From: QVMM01 sp047030855 | GTDB lineage: Bacteria; Bacteroidota; Bacteroidia; Bacteroidales; Dysgonomonadaceae | Direction: 5' to 3' | NCBI GenBank assembly: GCA_047030855.1 | Contig: JBKYIJ010000008.1 | Location: 1-64,000, forward strand | DNA length: 64,000 nt | In this document: positions 38,268 through 46,095 of the stretch, in pieces | How positions within the stretch are numbered: position 1 is the stretch's first letter | How the letters are laid out: every line of letters begins with the position of its first letter | Notes under the pieces: generated by a model | The model's database searches: none | What the model was told of the DNA's origin: nothing | What the model saw: only the letters and a program-made list of their open reading frames with translations | Made by a program: the position numbers and the translations under genes

Positions 38268-38924
38268 ATGAAAAAACTGACATTGTTTGTATTCTTAATT
38301 ACCATAAGTAGTTTTATCTTTTCTCAGGATAAAGAAAGCAAGGCCGAACAATTTATTTACAGGGGAATTATGGCTCAACAATGGGGCAATAACCGAAAAG
38401 CCTGCGAATATTATAAGTTGGCGGCAGAAGCCGATCCAAAGTCTGCCGATGCTTTTTATTACTGGGGAGGCGCTCTTGCTGGCATAGCTGAAGAGAATGA
38501 AAGCGAAAAAGGATTTAAGGAAAGCTTTGATAAATACAAACAGGCATCTAAACTTGATCCGAAAAAATCATATGTCTATAACGATTGGGGATGTGCACTT
38601 ATGATGCTTGCTAAGATAAAGGACAATTTTAAACCCTACAAATCGGAAGCGGAAAGACTTCTGAAAAAAACGGAAGAACTTGGCAATCAAAGCGGAGCTT
38701 ATAATCTGGCGTGTTTGTATTCGCTGATGAACAACAAAAAGGAAGCGATAAAATGGCTGGATACCATGATGAGCAAGGACTATGAGGATAGAATGGATGA
38801 CTTGAGCCGTGAAAGATTCGACAGCGACAGCGACTTCGACAATATCCGTAGCGATTCTGATTTCAAACAGTTCCTGAATAAATATTTCATTGACAGCCTG
38901 CCCGATACTTTCCATGCGATTTAA
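38268..38924 (+). CDS. Secreted TPR protein
   Basis: 218 residues: signal peptide MKKLTLFVFLITISSFIFSQ followed by TPR-like repeats (AEQFIYRGIMAQQWG..., ACEYYKLAAEADPKSADAFYYWG, KYKQASKLDPKKSYVYNDWG, AYNLACLYSLMNNKKEAIKWL). The acidic tail ends in DSLPDTFHAI. Probably a periplasmic scaffold; partner unknown. No operon partner: gaps of over 100 bp before and 64 bp after. Confidence 0.8.
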   Translation: MKKLTLFVFLITISSFIFSQDKESKAEQFIYRGIMAQQWGNNRKACEYYKLAAEADPKSADAFYYWGGALAGIAEENESEKGFKESFDKYKQASKLDPKKSYVYNDWGCALMMLAKIKDNFKPYKSEAERLLKKTEELGNQSGAYNLACLYSLMNNKKEAIKWLDTMMSKDYEDRMDDLSRERFDSDSDFDNIRSDSDFKQFLNKYFIDSLPDTFHAI

Positions 38925-38988
38925 TCATTAAAGAAAAAATATATTTCATATCTAAACGATCTTATACGCTTTTTAATTAATTAACATC

Positions 38989-39211
38989 ATGTTTTTACCT
39001 AAATTTTTAATTGCTGACAACTCGGAATATCCCGAGAATGTCTATGTGGTTCACACCGAAAAACCCCGATTTGTACTGGATGTCGATAGTGAAGAAGTAA
39101 AATGGTTCGGAGCCGAACCGGATGGTGACGATGAAGTAGAGGATCTGACAAGACAGGCGCTGGCTTTTTTACGATAGCGAATTGGACAGCTACGAAGAAG
39201 ATGAAGAATAA
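38989..39211 (+). CDS. Small conserved acidic protein, 3' frameshift as written
   Basis: As written the frame MFLPKFLIADNSEYPENVYVVHTEKPRF... stops at 39177. Taking one T from the T6 run at 39165-39170 gives ALAFYDSELDSYEEDEE and a stop at 39209-39211, so a 73-residue protein with an acidic tail, the pattern of small Bacteroidales proteins of this kind. No domain known. Its own terminator follows directly, which supports the longer reading. Confidence 0.65.
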
Positions 39212-39236
39212 GGCTGTTAACAATTAACAGCCTTTT
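39209..39236 (+). terminator. Terminator after the small acidic protein
   Basis: AAGGCTGTTAA and TTAACAGCCTT with a short CAA loop and TTTT tail; it overlaps the restored stop codon. Confidence 0.8.
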
Positions 39237-39291
39237 CCTTGCAACTAAGCTCAAAATTATCGTATCTTTATATGCACTTACGTATTAAATT

Positions 39292-39816
39292 ATGAAAATA
39301 ATAACTGCTTCGGAAGAACATATACCCGTCATCAGGCAAATAGCCCGAAATACGTGGAATGACGCGTATTCTTCCATACTGACAGAAGAACAGTCTGAAT
39401 ATATGCTTGATTGGATGTATAGCAATGATTCTTTGAAAGATCAGATAAAAAATAAGAATCATGTTTTTCTCTTGGTAAAAGGCAGTTATGATGAATATGT
39501 AGGATTTGCTTCATACGAACTGAATTATCAGGACAAGCCTATAACCAAAATACATAAAATATATATTTTACCCGAATATCAACATCAAGGTGTAGGAAAT
39601 GCTTTAGTAAGCAGAATTGCAGAGATTGCCGAATCAAATTCCAATAAGGCTCTTCAACTGAATGTAAACAAACACAATAAAGCTCTGGAGTTTTATAAAA
39701 GCTTAGGCTTTGATGTTATTGCAAGCGAATGTATTGATATCGGAAAAGGTTTTATAATGGACGATTATATATTGGAAAAAAAAGTTATGACTCGGTTTAT
39801 TACCATAAATACATAA
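39292..39816 (+). CDS. GNAT acetyltransferase
   Basis: 174 residues as written. GNAT fold with the acetyl-CoA loop YILPEYQHQGVGNALVSRI (about 84-104; Q-x-x-G-x-G/A) and the C-terminal NKHNKALEFYKSLGFDV motif. Closest in layout to RimI/PhnO-type N-acetyltransferases; acceptor unknown. The last eleven residues (KVMTRFITINT) look like a read-through: removing one A from the A8 run at 39776-39783 ends the protein at LEKKL, a more usual end. Followed by a terminator. Confidence 0.85.
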   Translation: MKIITASEEHIPVIRQIARNTWNDAYSSILTEEQSEYMLDWMYSNDSLKDQIKNKNHVFLLVKGSYDEYVGFASYELNYQDKPITKIHKIYILPEYQHQGVGNALVSRIAEIAESNSNKALQLNVNKHNKALEFYKSLGFDVIASECIDIGKGFIMDDYILEKKVMTRFITINT

Positions 39817-39817
39817 C

Positions 39818-39847
39818 AAAAAATGCCTGTTTGAAACAGGCATTTTT
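39818..39847 (+). terminator. Terminator after the GNAT gene
   Basis: AAAAATGCCTGTTT and AAACAGGCATTTTT with a tiny loop, T-tract on the right. Confidence 0.85.
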
Positions 39848-39909
39848 AATTTATATAATATCTATTCTGTATATTTGTTTCCAATAAAAAAAAAGAACAA
39901 TTTAATAAA

Positions 39910-40896
39910 ATGAATAAACTTTCTATTCTCATCGTCGCTTGCGTATCACTTATTTCGTGTGGAAATAAATCGGTGAATAATGTGCAACCCAAGGAAGCGT
40001 ATAAACAGGTATCACCCGATTTTAATGCAGACAGTACGTACATATTCGTAGAAAATCAGGTTGCGTTCGGCCCCCGAGTGCCTAATACGACAGAACACAG
40101 TGCCTGCGCCGATTACCTTGTCAGCGAGCTTAAAAGATTCGGAGCAGAAGTTATTGAGCAAAAAGCCGATCTGAAAGCATATAATGGGACTGTCCTGAAA
40201 GCGAGGAATATAATAGCTTCATTCAATCCTGAAAACAAAGAACGTATAATGTTGTTTGCACATTGGGACACACGTCCTTATGCGGATCATGATCCTAATC
40301 CGGATAATTATAGAAAGCCGATATTAGGGGCAAATGACGGAGGAAGCGGCGTCGGCGTTCTTTTGGAAATAGCACGTATGTTGAACGAACAGCCTGCGAA
40401 AATCGGAATTGACATCATACTGTTCGATGCTGAAGATTATGGTGAACCTGCTTTTGATAAAAGCTTAATAACCACCCAAAACTGGTGGTGTTTAGGCTCG
40501 CAATACTGGGCTGAGAACCCTCATGTACCGAATTATACTGCGAAGTTCGGAATACTGCTCGATATGGTCGGCGGATATGATGCAACTTTCCTCAAAGAAT
40601 ATCACTCGAAACTTTATGCAGGCGGGGTTGTCGAAAAAGTATGGGCTACGGCGCGCTTATTAGGCTACGGAAAATATTTCATAGACAAAAGCGGAGGTGC
40701 TATCACGGACGATCATGTTCCCGTCAACGAAATAAGAAGAATACCGAGCATTGATATCATTCAATACAATAAAGATACCGATTCAGGGTTCGGATCTTAC
40801 TGGCACACGATGGACGATAATATGAATAATGTGAGCAAAGAAACCTTAAAAGCAGTAGGACAAACGGTTGCCGAAGTAATTTATAAAGAGAGATAA
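39910..40896 (+). CDS. Glutaminyl-peptide cyclotransferase-like M28 lipoprotein
   Basis: 328 residues with a lipobox (VSLISC, Cys about 17). Mammalian-type QC layout of the M28 fold: metal ligands Asp in GANDGGSG (about 141), Glu in LFDAEDYGE (about 180) and His in TDDHVPV (about 268), with AHWDTRPYADHDPNP before. It forms pyroglutamate at the N-terminus of exported proteins in the periplasm, as shown for the Porphyromonas gingivalis enzyme; many Bacteroidota signal-peptidase products begin with Gln. The restored sequence begins with a TATATTTG element at 39870-39877 and overlaps sufE by 1 bp (TAATG). Confidence 0.88.
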   Translation: MNKLSILIVACVSLISCGNKSVNNVQPKEAYKQVSPDFNADSTYIFVENQVAFGPRVPNTTEHSACADYLVSELKRFGAEVIEQKADLKAYNGTVLKARNIIASFNPENKERIMLFAHWDTRPYADHDPNPDNYRKPILGANDGGSGVGVLLEIARMLNEQPAKIGIDIILFDAEDYGEPAFDKSLITTQNWWCLGSQYWAENPHVPNYTAKFGILLDMVGGYDATFLKEYHSKLYAGGVVEKVWATARLLGYGKYFIDKSGGAITDDHVPVNEIRRIPSIDIIQYNKDTDSGFGSYWHTMDDNMNNVSKETLKAVGQTVAEVIYKER

Positions 40897-41324
40897 TGAA
40901 AACAATAAACGAAGCACAGGACGAGATCATAGAAGAATTTTCCGTTTTTGACGATTGGATGGACAAATATGCCCTTCTGATCGATTTAGGAAATTCGCTC
41001 GAAAAACTCGACGAGAAACATAAAACAGAAAATAATCTTATCGAAGGATGCCAAAGCCGTGTCTGGCTGCAAGCCGATTATATTGACGGACGTATTGTTT
41101 TTCATGCGGAAAGTGACGCTGTTATCGTTAAAGGCATAATAGCTCTGTTGATTAGGGTTCTTTCCAATCATACGCCCGATGAAATAATTGATGCGGATTT
41201 ATATTTTATTGAAAGGATAGGACTGAAAGAACATTTGTCGCCCACCCGATCCAACGGATTACTTTCGATGGTGAAACAAATGAAATTTTACGCAATGGCT
41301 TTCAAGGCGAAGGAATCACGCTGA
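40896..41324 (+). CDS. sufE: SufE-family cysteine-desulfurase sulfur acceptor
   Basis: 142 residues. The conserved sulfur-accepting Cys is in EGCQSRVWL (about 51), with DFxxxDDWMDKY-like N-terminus and RSNGLLSMVKQMKFYA at the end. SufE takes persulfide from SufS for Fe-S cluster assembly, so it would support the Fe-S enzyme NifJ far downstream. ATG overlaps the glutaminyl cyclase stop as TAATG, so the two are translationally coupled; a functional link is not evident. Confidence 0.9.
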   Translation: MKTINEAQDEIIEEFSVFDDWMDKYALLIDLGNSLEKLDEKHKTENNLIEGCQSRVWLQADYIDGRIVFHAESDAVIVKGIIALLIRVLSNHTPDEIIDADLYFIERIGLKEHLSPTRSNGLLSMVKQMKFYAMAFKAKESR

Positions 41325-41409
41325 ATAAGGCTGCCACAACAATCTTTGACTGTCCTTCCTGTCGGGACAGTAATATGCTTATTATTAGAGAAAAGCAAAG
41401 GGTAAAAAG

Positions 41410-41439
41410 TTGGTCAGTTCATAAAAAAAATTATCTTTG
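41410..41439 (+). promoter_or_regulatory. Promoter of the NUDIX regulator with flanking dyad
   Basis: TTG at 41410-41412, 19 nt spacer, TATCTTTG at 41432-41439. The -33 region starts TTGGTCAGTTCATA and downstream of the -7 region TATGAACCAAT (41450-41460) is its approximate inverted complement, which may be an operator for autoregulation. Confidence 0.5.
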
Positions 41440-41473
41440 TATATTGAATTATGAACCAATACTAAGCTAAACT

Positions 41474-42242
41474 ATGGACCAACCTAGTCTTAAATCGCAA
41501 CTACCAGAAGATAAATATCTCCCCGGGCTTTCTGTGGACTGCGTAATTATAGGATTTCATAACGGGACACTGAAAATATTACTAAATAAATTTAATACCA
41601 ATAACAAATGGATGCTCCCCGGAGGTTTTGTTTTAAAAGATGAAAACATTGATGATGCGGCATACCGGCATCTGAAAAACAGAACCGGATTGAAAGAAGT
41701 TTTTCTTAAACAATTTCATACATTCGGCGATTCGGACAGGACTGATATAGAAGAAAATAAAAGCGTACTACAAAAAAAGGAACGTTCCGAAAGAAAAAGC
41801 AGAATGGTATTTAAACAGGTTTGTAACGATTGCTTATTATGCACTGGTAGAATATTCGACTGTCTCTGTTTTTTCTAATACTGCGACAGAGTCGGTTGAA
41901 TGGTTTGAATTAAGCAAACTCCCCGAACTGTACGGAGATCATAGGCACATCATCGAAAAATCGTTAAGTACTTTGCAGTTTTTTGTCGGACACATTCCCA
42001 TCGGCTACGAACTACTCCCTAAAAAGTTTACAATGCCCGAGTTAAGAATCATATACGAAACAATACTCAGGCGATCGTTAGACAGGAGGAACTTTCAACG
42101 GAAAATGTTATCGCTGGGATTATTCAATAAATTAAACGAAACCCGTAAATGCGGGGCACACAAATCGCCTCACCTTTATGAATTTAATGAAAAAAAATAC
42201 AAGACAGCTCTTGAATATGGATTCAATTTAGTATTAAACTAA
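41474..42242 (+). CDS. NUDIX-winged-helix regulator (NrtR-like), frameshifted as written
   Basis: Reads MDQPSLKSQLPEDKYLPGLSVDCVIIGFHNG in one frame to about 41878 and MQFFVGHIPIGYELLPKKFTMPELR in another to 42242. Dropping one A from the A7 run at 41772-41778 (or A5 at 41794-41798) joins them through AEWYLNRFVTIAYYALVEYS, giving about 255 residues. N-terminal NUDIX fold with the start LPGGFVLKDENIDDAAYRHLKNRTGL; the NUDIX box Glu residues are reduced, as in NrtR-type sensors. C-terminal winged helix (ELRIIYETILRRSLDRRNFQRKM). Such proteins regulate NAD or sugar genes by binding a nucleotide ligand. Overlaps the convergent symporter gene by 20 bp. Confidence 0.75.
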
Positions 42243-43695
42243 CGAATTCTTTTTTTGTTGAAATCAGAATAAGCCCAAGCACTGTCAGCAGTCCGTTCAT
42301 TATTAATAATTCATATCCTATCGAATAATTAAGATGTTCGTTCAGCAAGTGAGCTATAATCCAGCATAATACAGGGGATACTATACACACGTAAGGCGTG
42401 TATTTGTCTTTTACGCTTATTTTTGTGAACAGCCCAAAGCCGAACAACCCTAACAACGGGCCGTAAGTATATGACACGATGCGATACAAAGCATCTATGA
42501 TACTGCTTTCGCTCAAATAATTAATTACCAGAATAGTCAGCCCGAAAACTATACTTACCGCAACGTGAACTTTAATTCGGGTAGATTTTGCTACTTTCAT
42601 ATCCTTTTTGTCTATATCCAACAAATCGATGCAAACGGATGTTGTCAAAGATGCCAGCGCAGAGTCTGCACTCGAAAAGGCTGCAGCTACAATACCAAGC
42701 GTAAAGAATATAAGAACGGGAAAACCTAAATAATTCTCTGCTAAAAACGGCAATATATTGTCCGAAAGTGCGGGAAGCTCTATGTTTTTCTGGCTTGCAA
42801 AAAGCAAAAGAAGGATTCCCAACGAAAGAAATAAAAAATTAATGGGAGCAAATGTCAATCCGTATGACAGCATATTTTTACGGGAATCTTTAAGCGTCCT
42901 GCATGTCAGATTCTTCTGCATCATGCCCTGATCCAATCCCGTCATTACAATCGTCACAAATATTCCGCTAAAGAACTGTTTAAAAAAGTTTTGCCTGCTT
43001 CCCCAATCATCAAATACAAACATACGTGAATGGGGACTTTGTTGAATTGTATCTACAACCTGTGCAAAATTAAGGTTCAGCTGCGTTGCTACCTGATAAA
43101 TAATGAGTATCAGGGCTATAATGAAGCAAGTAGTTTGTAAAAGATCCGTCCATATTATTGTTTTTATTCCACTTTTTCGGGTATAGAGCCAGATAAACAA
43201 AATCATGCCTGCCACAGTCGCATAAAAAGGGATATCCCAATGGGCAAAAATCAACGATTGCAGTATCATTGCCACCAGATAGAGCCGAGTAGCCGCACTC
43301 AACAATTTCGAGAGTATGAAAAAAGAAGAACCTGTTTTACGTGTCTTATCGCCGAAACGTTGACCGAGATATCCGTAAATAGTAGTAAGATTCAATTTGT
43401 AATATAACGGTAAAAGCAAATAAGCGATTACCAGATATCCGAAAAAGAATCCGAATACCATTTGCATATACGTCATGTCGTTTTCCCTTACCCAACCCGG
43501 AACCGAAACAAATGTGACTCCTGAAATGGAACTGCCGATCATCGCAATAGCAACTACCCACCAAGGAGATTTTCTGTTACCCAGAAAGAAAGCTTCGTTA
43601 TCGGTATTTCGTTTGCTTACAAATACTGATATAAGATAAAGAACCGAAAAATATAGAATGATTATGCCGAATAAAATTACAGAAGAATTTTTCAT
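42223..43695 (-). CDS. Sodium:solute symporter (SSS family)
   Basis: 490 residues with about 13 TM segments. VSKRNTDNEAFFLGNRKSPWWVVAIAMIGSSISGVTFV (about 26-63) is the SSS N-terminal core with the unwound TM1 Na+ site, and GIVAAAFSSADSALASLTTSVCIDLL (about 340) the TM8 Na+ region. Imports an organic solute with Na+; substrate unknown, with relatives including sialic-acid and other sugar-acid transporters. Upstream by 20 bp is a YjjG-type nucleotidase, probably one transcript. Its 3' end overlaps the NUDIX gene. Confidence 0.85.
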   Translation of the reverse strand: MKNSSVILFGIIILYFSVLYLISVFVSKRNTDNEAFFLGNRKSPWWVVAIAMIGSSISGVTFVSVPGWVRENDMTYMQMVFGFFFGYLVIAYLLLPLYYKLNLTTIYGYLGQRFGDKTRKTGSSFFILSKLLSAATRLYLVAMILQSLIFAHWDIPFYATVAGMILFIWLYTRKSGIKTIIWTDLLQTTCFIIALILIIYQVATQLNLNFAQVVDTIQQSPHSRMFVFDDWGSRQNFFKQFFSGIFVTIVMTGLDQGMMQKNLTCRTLKDSRKNMLSYGLTFAPINFLFLSLGILLLLFASQKNIELPALSDNILPFLAENYLGFPVLIFFTLGIVAAAFSSADSALASLTTSVCIDLLDIDKKDMKVAKSTRIKVHVAVSIVFGLTILVINYLSESSIIDALYRIVSYTYGPLLGLFGFGLFTKISVKDKYTPYVCIVSPVLCWIIAHLLNEHLNYSIGYELLIMNGLLTVLGLILISTKKEFVSLILN

Positions 43696-43715
43696 CTTTA
43701 TCGAAACGAACGGTC

Positions 43716-44408
43716 TTATATGATATTCTTAATTTCGGCTAAATTTTTAACCGTGTACGTCGGTTCGAAACCTTGTCTTGGCAGGTTTCCGGGATTATAC
43801 CATATCTGATCTATGCCGCTGTTTTTCGCGCCGAGTATATCACTGCTCCAGTTGTCGCCAATCATGATTGTTTTGTCAACGACCGCATTCATCTCCTTCA
43901 ATGCATGAAGAAAAATCGCAGGATCGGGCTTATTGACGCCAATATCATCGGACAATACGACCTTATCAAAATACTTTGTCAGTCCGCCATTTTCTATTTT
44001 ATCGAACTGCACTTCTCTAAAACCATTGGAAAGGGCACATATTTTGTATTTCGCTCTCAGGTATTCGAGCAGATCAACGGCTCCTTCAATCAGTTTACGT
44101 TTAGATGCCATCAGGGACATAAACTTATGATTGATTTCAATTCCTTTTTCCCTATTCAGATTTTCAATTTGTGGAAAAGGTTTACAAAAACGTCGCGACA
44201 TTAATTCTTCTTTGTCAATCTCATGTTTTTCATAAGCATTCCACAATGAAATGTTATAGTCATAAAAAACCTCATAGAAATCCGAAAAAGAAGGATAATA
44301 TTTGTCGAACGAATAGATATGAAAAACTTCTTCCAAAGCCTCCCTGCTGTTTGCAGCCGTATCCAACAAAGTGTCGTCCAAATCAATGAAAACAGTAGTA
44401 TATCGCAT
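43716..44408 (-). CDS. yjjG: YjjG-type noncanonical pyrimidine nucleotidase (HAD family)
   Basis: About 230 residues from the ATG at 44408 (MRYTTVFIDLDDTLLDTAANS); an ATG at 44426 would add six residues (MENYKN) and a longer frame upstream is not family-like. HAD motif I FIDLDDTLLD (about 7-16), motif II ALSNGF, motif III Lys in GVNKPDP and motif IV IMIGDNWSSDILGAKN. The cap type and the tail IDQIWYNPG are as in YjjG, which removes phosphate from non-canonical pyrimidine nucleotides (housecleaning). Followed by the SSS gene on the same strand. Confidence 0.87.
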   Translation of the reverse strand: MRYTTVFIDLDDTLLDTAANSREALEEVFHIYSFDKYYPSFSDFYEVFYDYNISLWNAYEKHEIDKEELMSRRFCKPFPQIENLNREKGIEINHKFMSLMASKRKLIEGAVDLLEYLRAKYKICALSNGFREVQFDKIENGGLTKYFDKVVLSDDIGVNKPDPAIFLHALKEMNAVVDKTIMIGDNWSSDILGAKNSGIDQIWYNPGNLPRQGFEPTYTVKNLAEIKNII

Positions 44409-44530
44409 ATTTTTATAATTTTCCATTAAATCGAAAGCAAAAGTAGTGCTTTTAATTTTAATCCGAAACAAATAAAAATATAGCAAAAAACAGAGAGCGA
44501 AAAGCAAGAGCCAACCAAACTGATTTCAGA

Positions 44531-45994
44531 TCATTTGATTGAGAATTTTTTAATGATGCTTAGTTTCCCTCCAAAATTCTTTCCTACCATATCTGAGTTA
44601 TCATAAGCCAAAGCTCCTGTAAACTCCCAATCTTTTAAGTTCGGATTGGCATAAGTCATTTCATACATTGTCGAAAATTGATGTTTGAACGTCCATGTTT
44701 CAGGCATACGCGCGGCACCATAAGCTCTTGTATACGAAAGGAGCAAACGATACGATAAATTGTTGTTATAATAACCGCACACTCCTGCATGATAAGCAAC
44801 GATTTTATTATTCAAAACAATAAGATTCTGTCTTCCGTTATAAATAGGCGAAACGAAAAAAGGGTTTCCGACAACAAACCCGTAATTGGAAGCAGATATA
44901 TACATATAATTATTATAATAATCGTCAGCCGCCCTTATCGGGCTCATCTGCCCTTTCTCATTAAGCGTATATTTCCCCGAGTGATTTCTGGCATATAAAA
45001 ACTCAAATAAGATGCTTGAGAAAAGTTGTTTCTTCTTCAAATTCAACTCAACACCATATAACCCGTCAGGCATATTACGAAACACAAGGCCTGAATTATC
45101 TTCAAAAAAATGTTCGTTATATATCCGAACATGATATTTTTCAGCATAATAATTAAAGACTATATGCCAGCTTCCAAAACTGTTTCCAAGCTTGTTTATC
45201 TGATCACCGAGATCTGATTTGGAACCGCCTGACATATTAAACAGAACTTTAATATAATCGTCAAAACCATGAGGATTTGATCCCACATATTTCCCGTCCA
45301 TGTATCTGTCGCCACCAAACTGAGCGGACATATCCAAACCCGCAATCAAATCCCATGTAGGTTTCAATTGCAATTTCAAATATCCGTATTTTCTGTGGAA
45401 CAAAATGTTTTTTACATAATTACCGTCTCCTGCATATTTTTCCTTAAACTTGTCGTCCAAGAATTTACCGTAAGACAGTCCTCCTTTTATTTGAAGTTTC
45501 CCGTGAGTGAACGGAAAATCGGTAAACTCGGGGATTCCGACTTCTATCTGCGGAACAGGACGCATATTGTTTGAATAAGACATTATCCCACTGCTAAGTT
45601 TAGTATTTCGAATGGGATTATACCTCTCTTTCATGCCTATGGATAAACCCAATGCTCTATAATTTATATCAAAAAATAATTGCTGGATATAAATATCAGC
45701 CTCCAGATTATGTGCCACTAAGAAATCGGCTCCGGAATTAAGCTTCAATTTATTGTCAAAGAAACCTTTAGAGCCTGTCACTTTAGCTCTCAAATATTCT
45801 TTGTTTCTTTTCTCAGACGCAATACCATTGACATTATTCGTAAACCAAAATGGGGCGTAATCTCCTGCACTAAACACACCCGATGCTTCTAACTCGGCAT
45901 CCAATTTCAGGTCTCCATTTTGGTTTTGAGAGTAAACAACAGTATTTCCCAAAACTATACATATTAAAAATAAAAACGATTTCAGGTAGTTCAT
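44531..45994 (-). CDS. Capsule-assembly Wzi-like outer-membrane porin
   Basis: 487 residues with a signal peptide (MNYLKSFLFLICIVLGNTVVYSQ). The N-terminal AELEASGVFSAGDYAPFWFTNN and repeated beta strands with aromatic girdles (SGIMSYSNNMRPVPQIEVGIP, HGKLQIKGGLSYGKF, NYNNYMYISASNYGFVVG) fit the Wzi family barrels of Bacteroidota. Wzi in Enterobacteria binds capsule at the surface; the role here is inferred from the family. It lies between the yjjG gene and the M56 gene but is separated from both by more than 100 bp and by a terminator, so single-gene unit. Confidence 0.85.
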   Translation of the reverse strand: MNYLKSFLFLICIVLGNTVVYSQNQNGDLKLDAELEASGVFSAGDYAPFWFTNNVNGIASEKRNKEYLRAKVTGSKGFFDNKLKLNSGADFLVAHNLEADIYIQQLFFDINYRALGLSIGMKERYNPIRNTKLSSGIMSYSNNMRPVPQIEVGIPEFTDFPFTHGKLQIKGGLSYGKFLDDKFKEKYAGDGNYVKNILFHRKYGYLKLQLKPTWDLIAGLDMSAQFGGDRYMDGKYVGSNPHGFDDYIKVLFNMSGGSKSDLGDQINKLGNSFGSWHIVFNYYAEKYHVRIYNEHFFEDNSGLVFRNMPDGLYGVELNLKKKQLFSSILFEFLYARNHSGKYTLNEKGQMSPIRAADDYYNNYMYISASNYGFVVGNPFFVSPIYNGRQNLIVLNNKIVAYHAGVCGYYNNNLSYRLLLSYTRAYGAARMPETWTFKHQFSTMYEMTYANPNLKDWEFTGALAYDNSDMVGKNFGGKLSIIKKFSIK

Positions 45995-46033
45995 GTCAGG
46001 AGGTATTAAGTAAACAATAAAGAATTGTAAGGG

Positions 46034-46065
46034 AAAAAAGAGTGTGCTTGACCAAGCACACTCTG
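46034..46065 (-). terminator. Terminator after the M56 gene
   Basis: AGAGTGTGCTT and AAGCACACTCT form an 11-bp stem with a GACC loop; on the minus strand it is followed by a run of six T. Confidence 0.85.
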
Positions 46066-46095
46066 AAAAACTAATTCAAAAAGTTAAAGTTTGCG

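Noticed and set aside
41346..41372. Weak hairpin CTGTCC/GGACAG after sufE as terminator
   Set aside because: Short stem, no T-tract; could be incidental.
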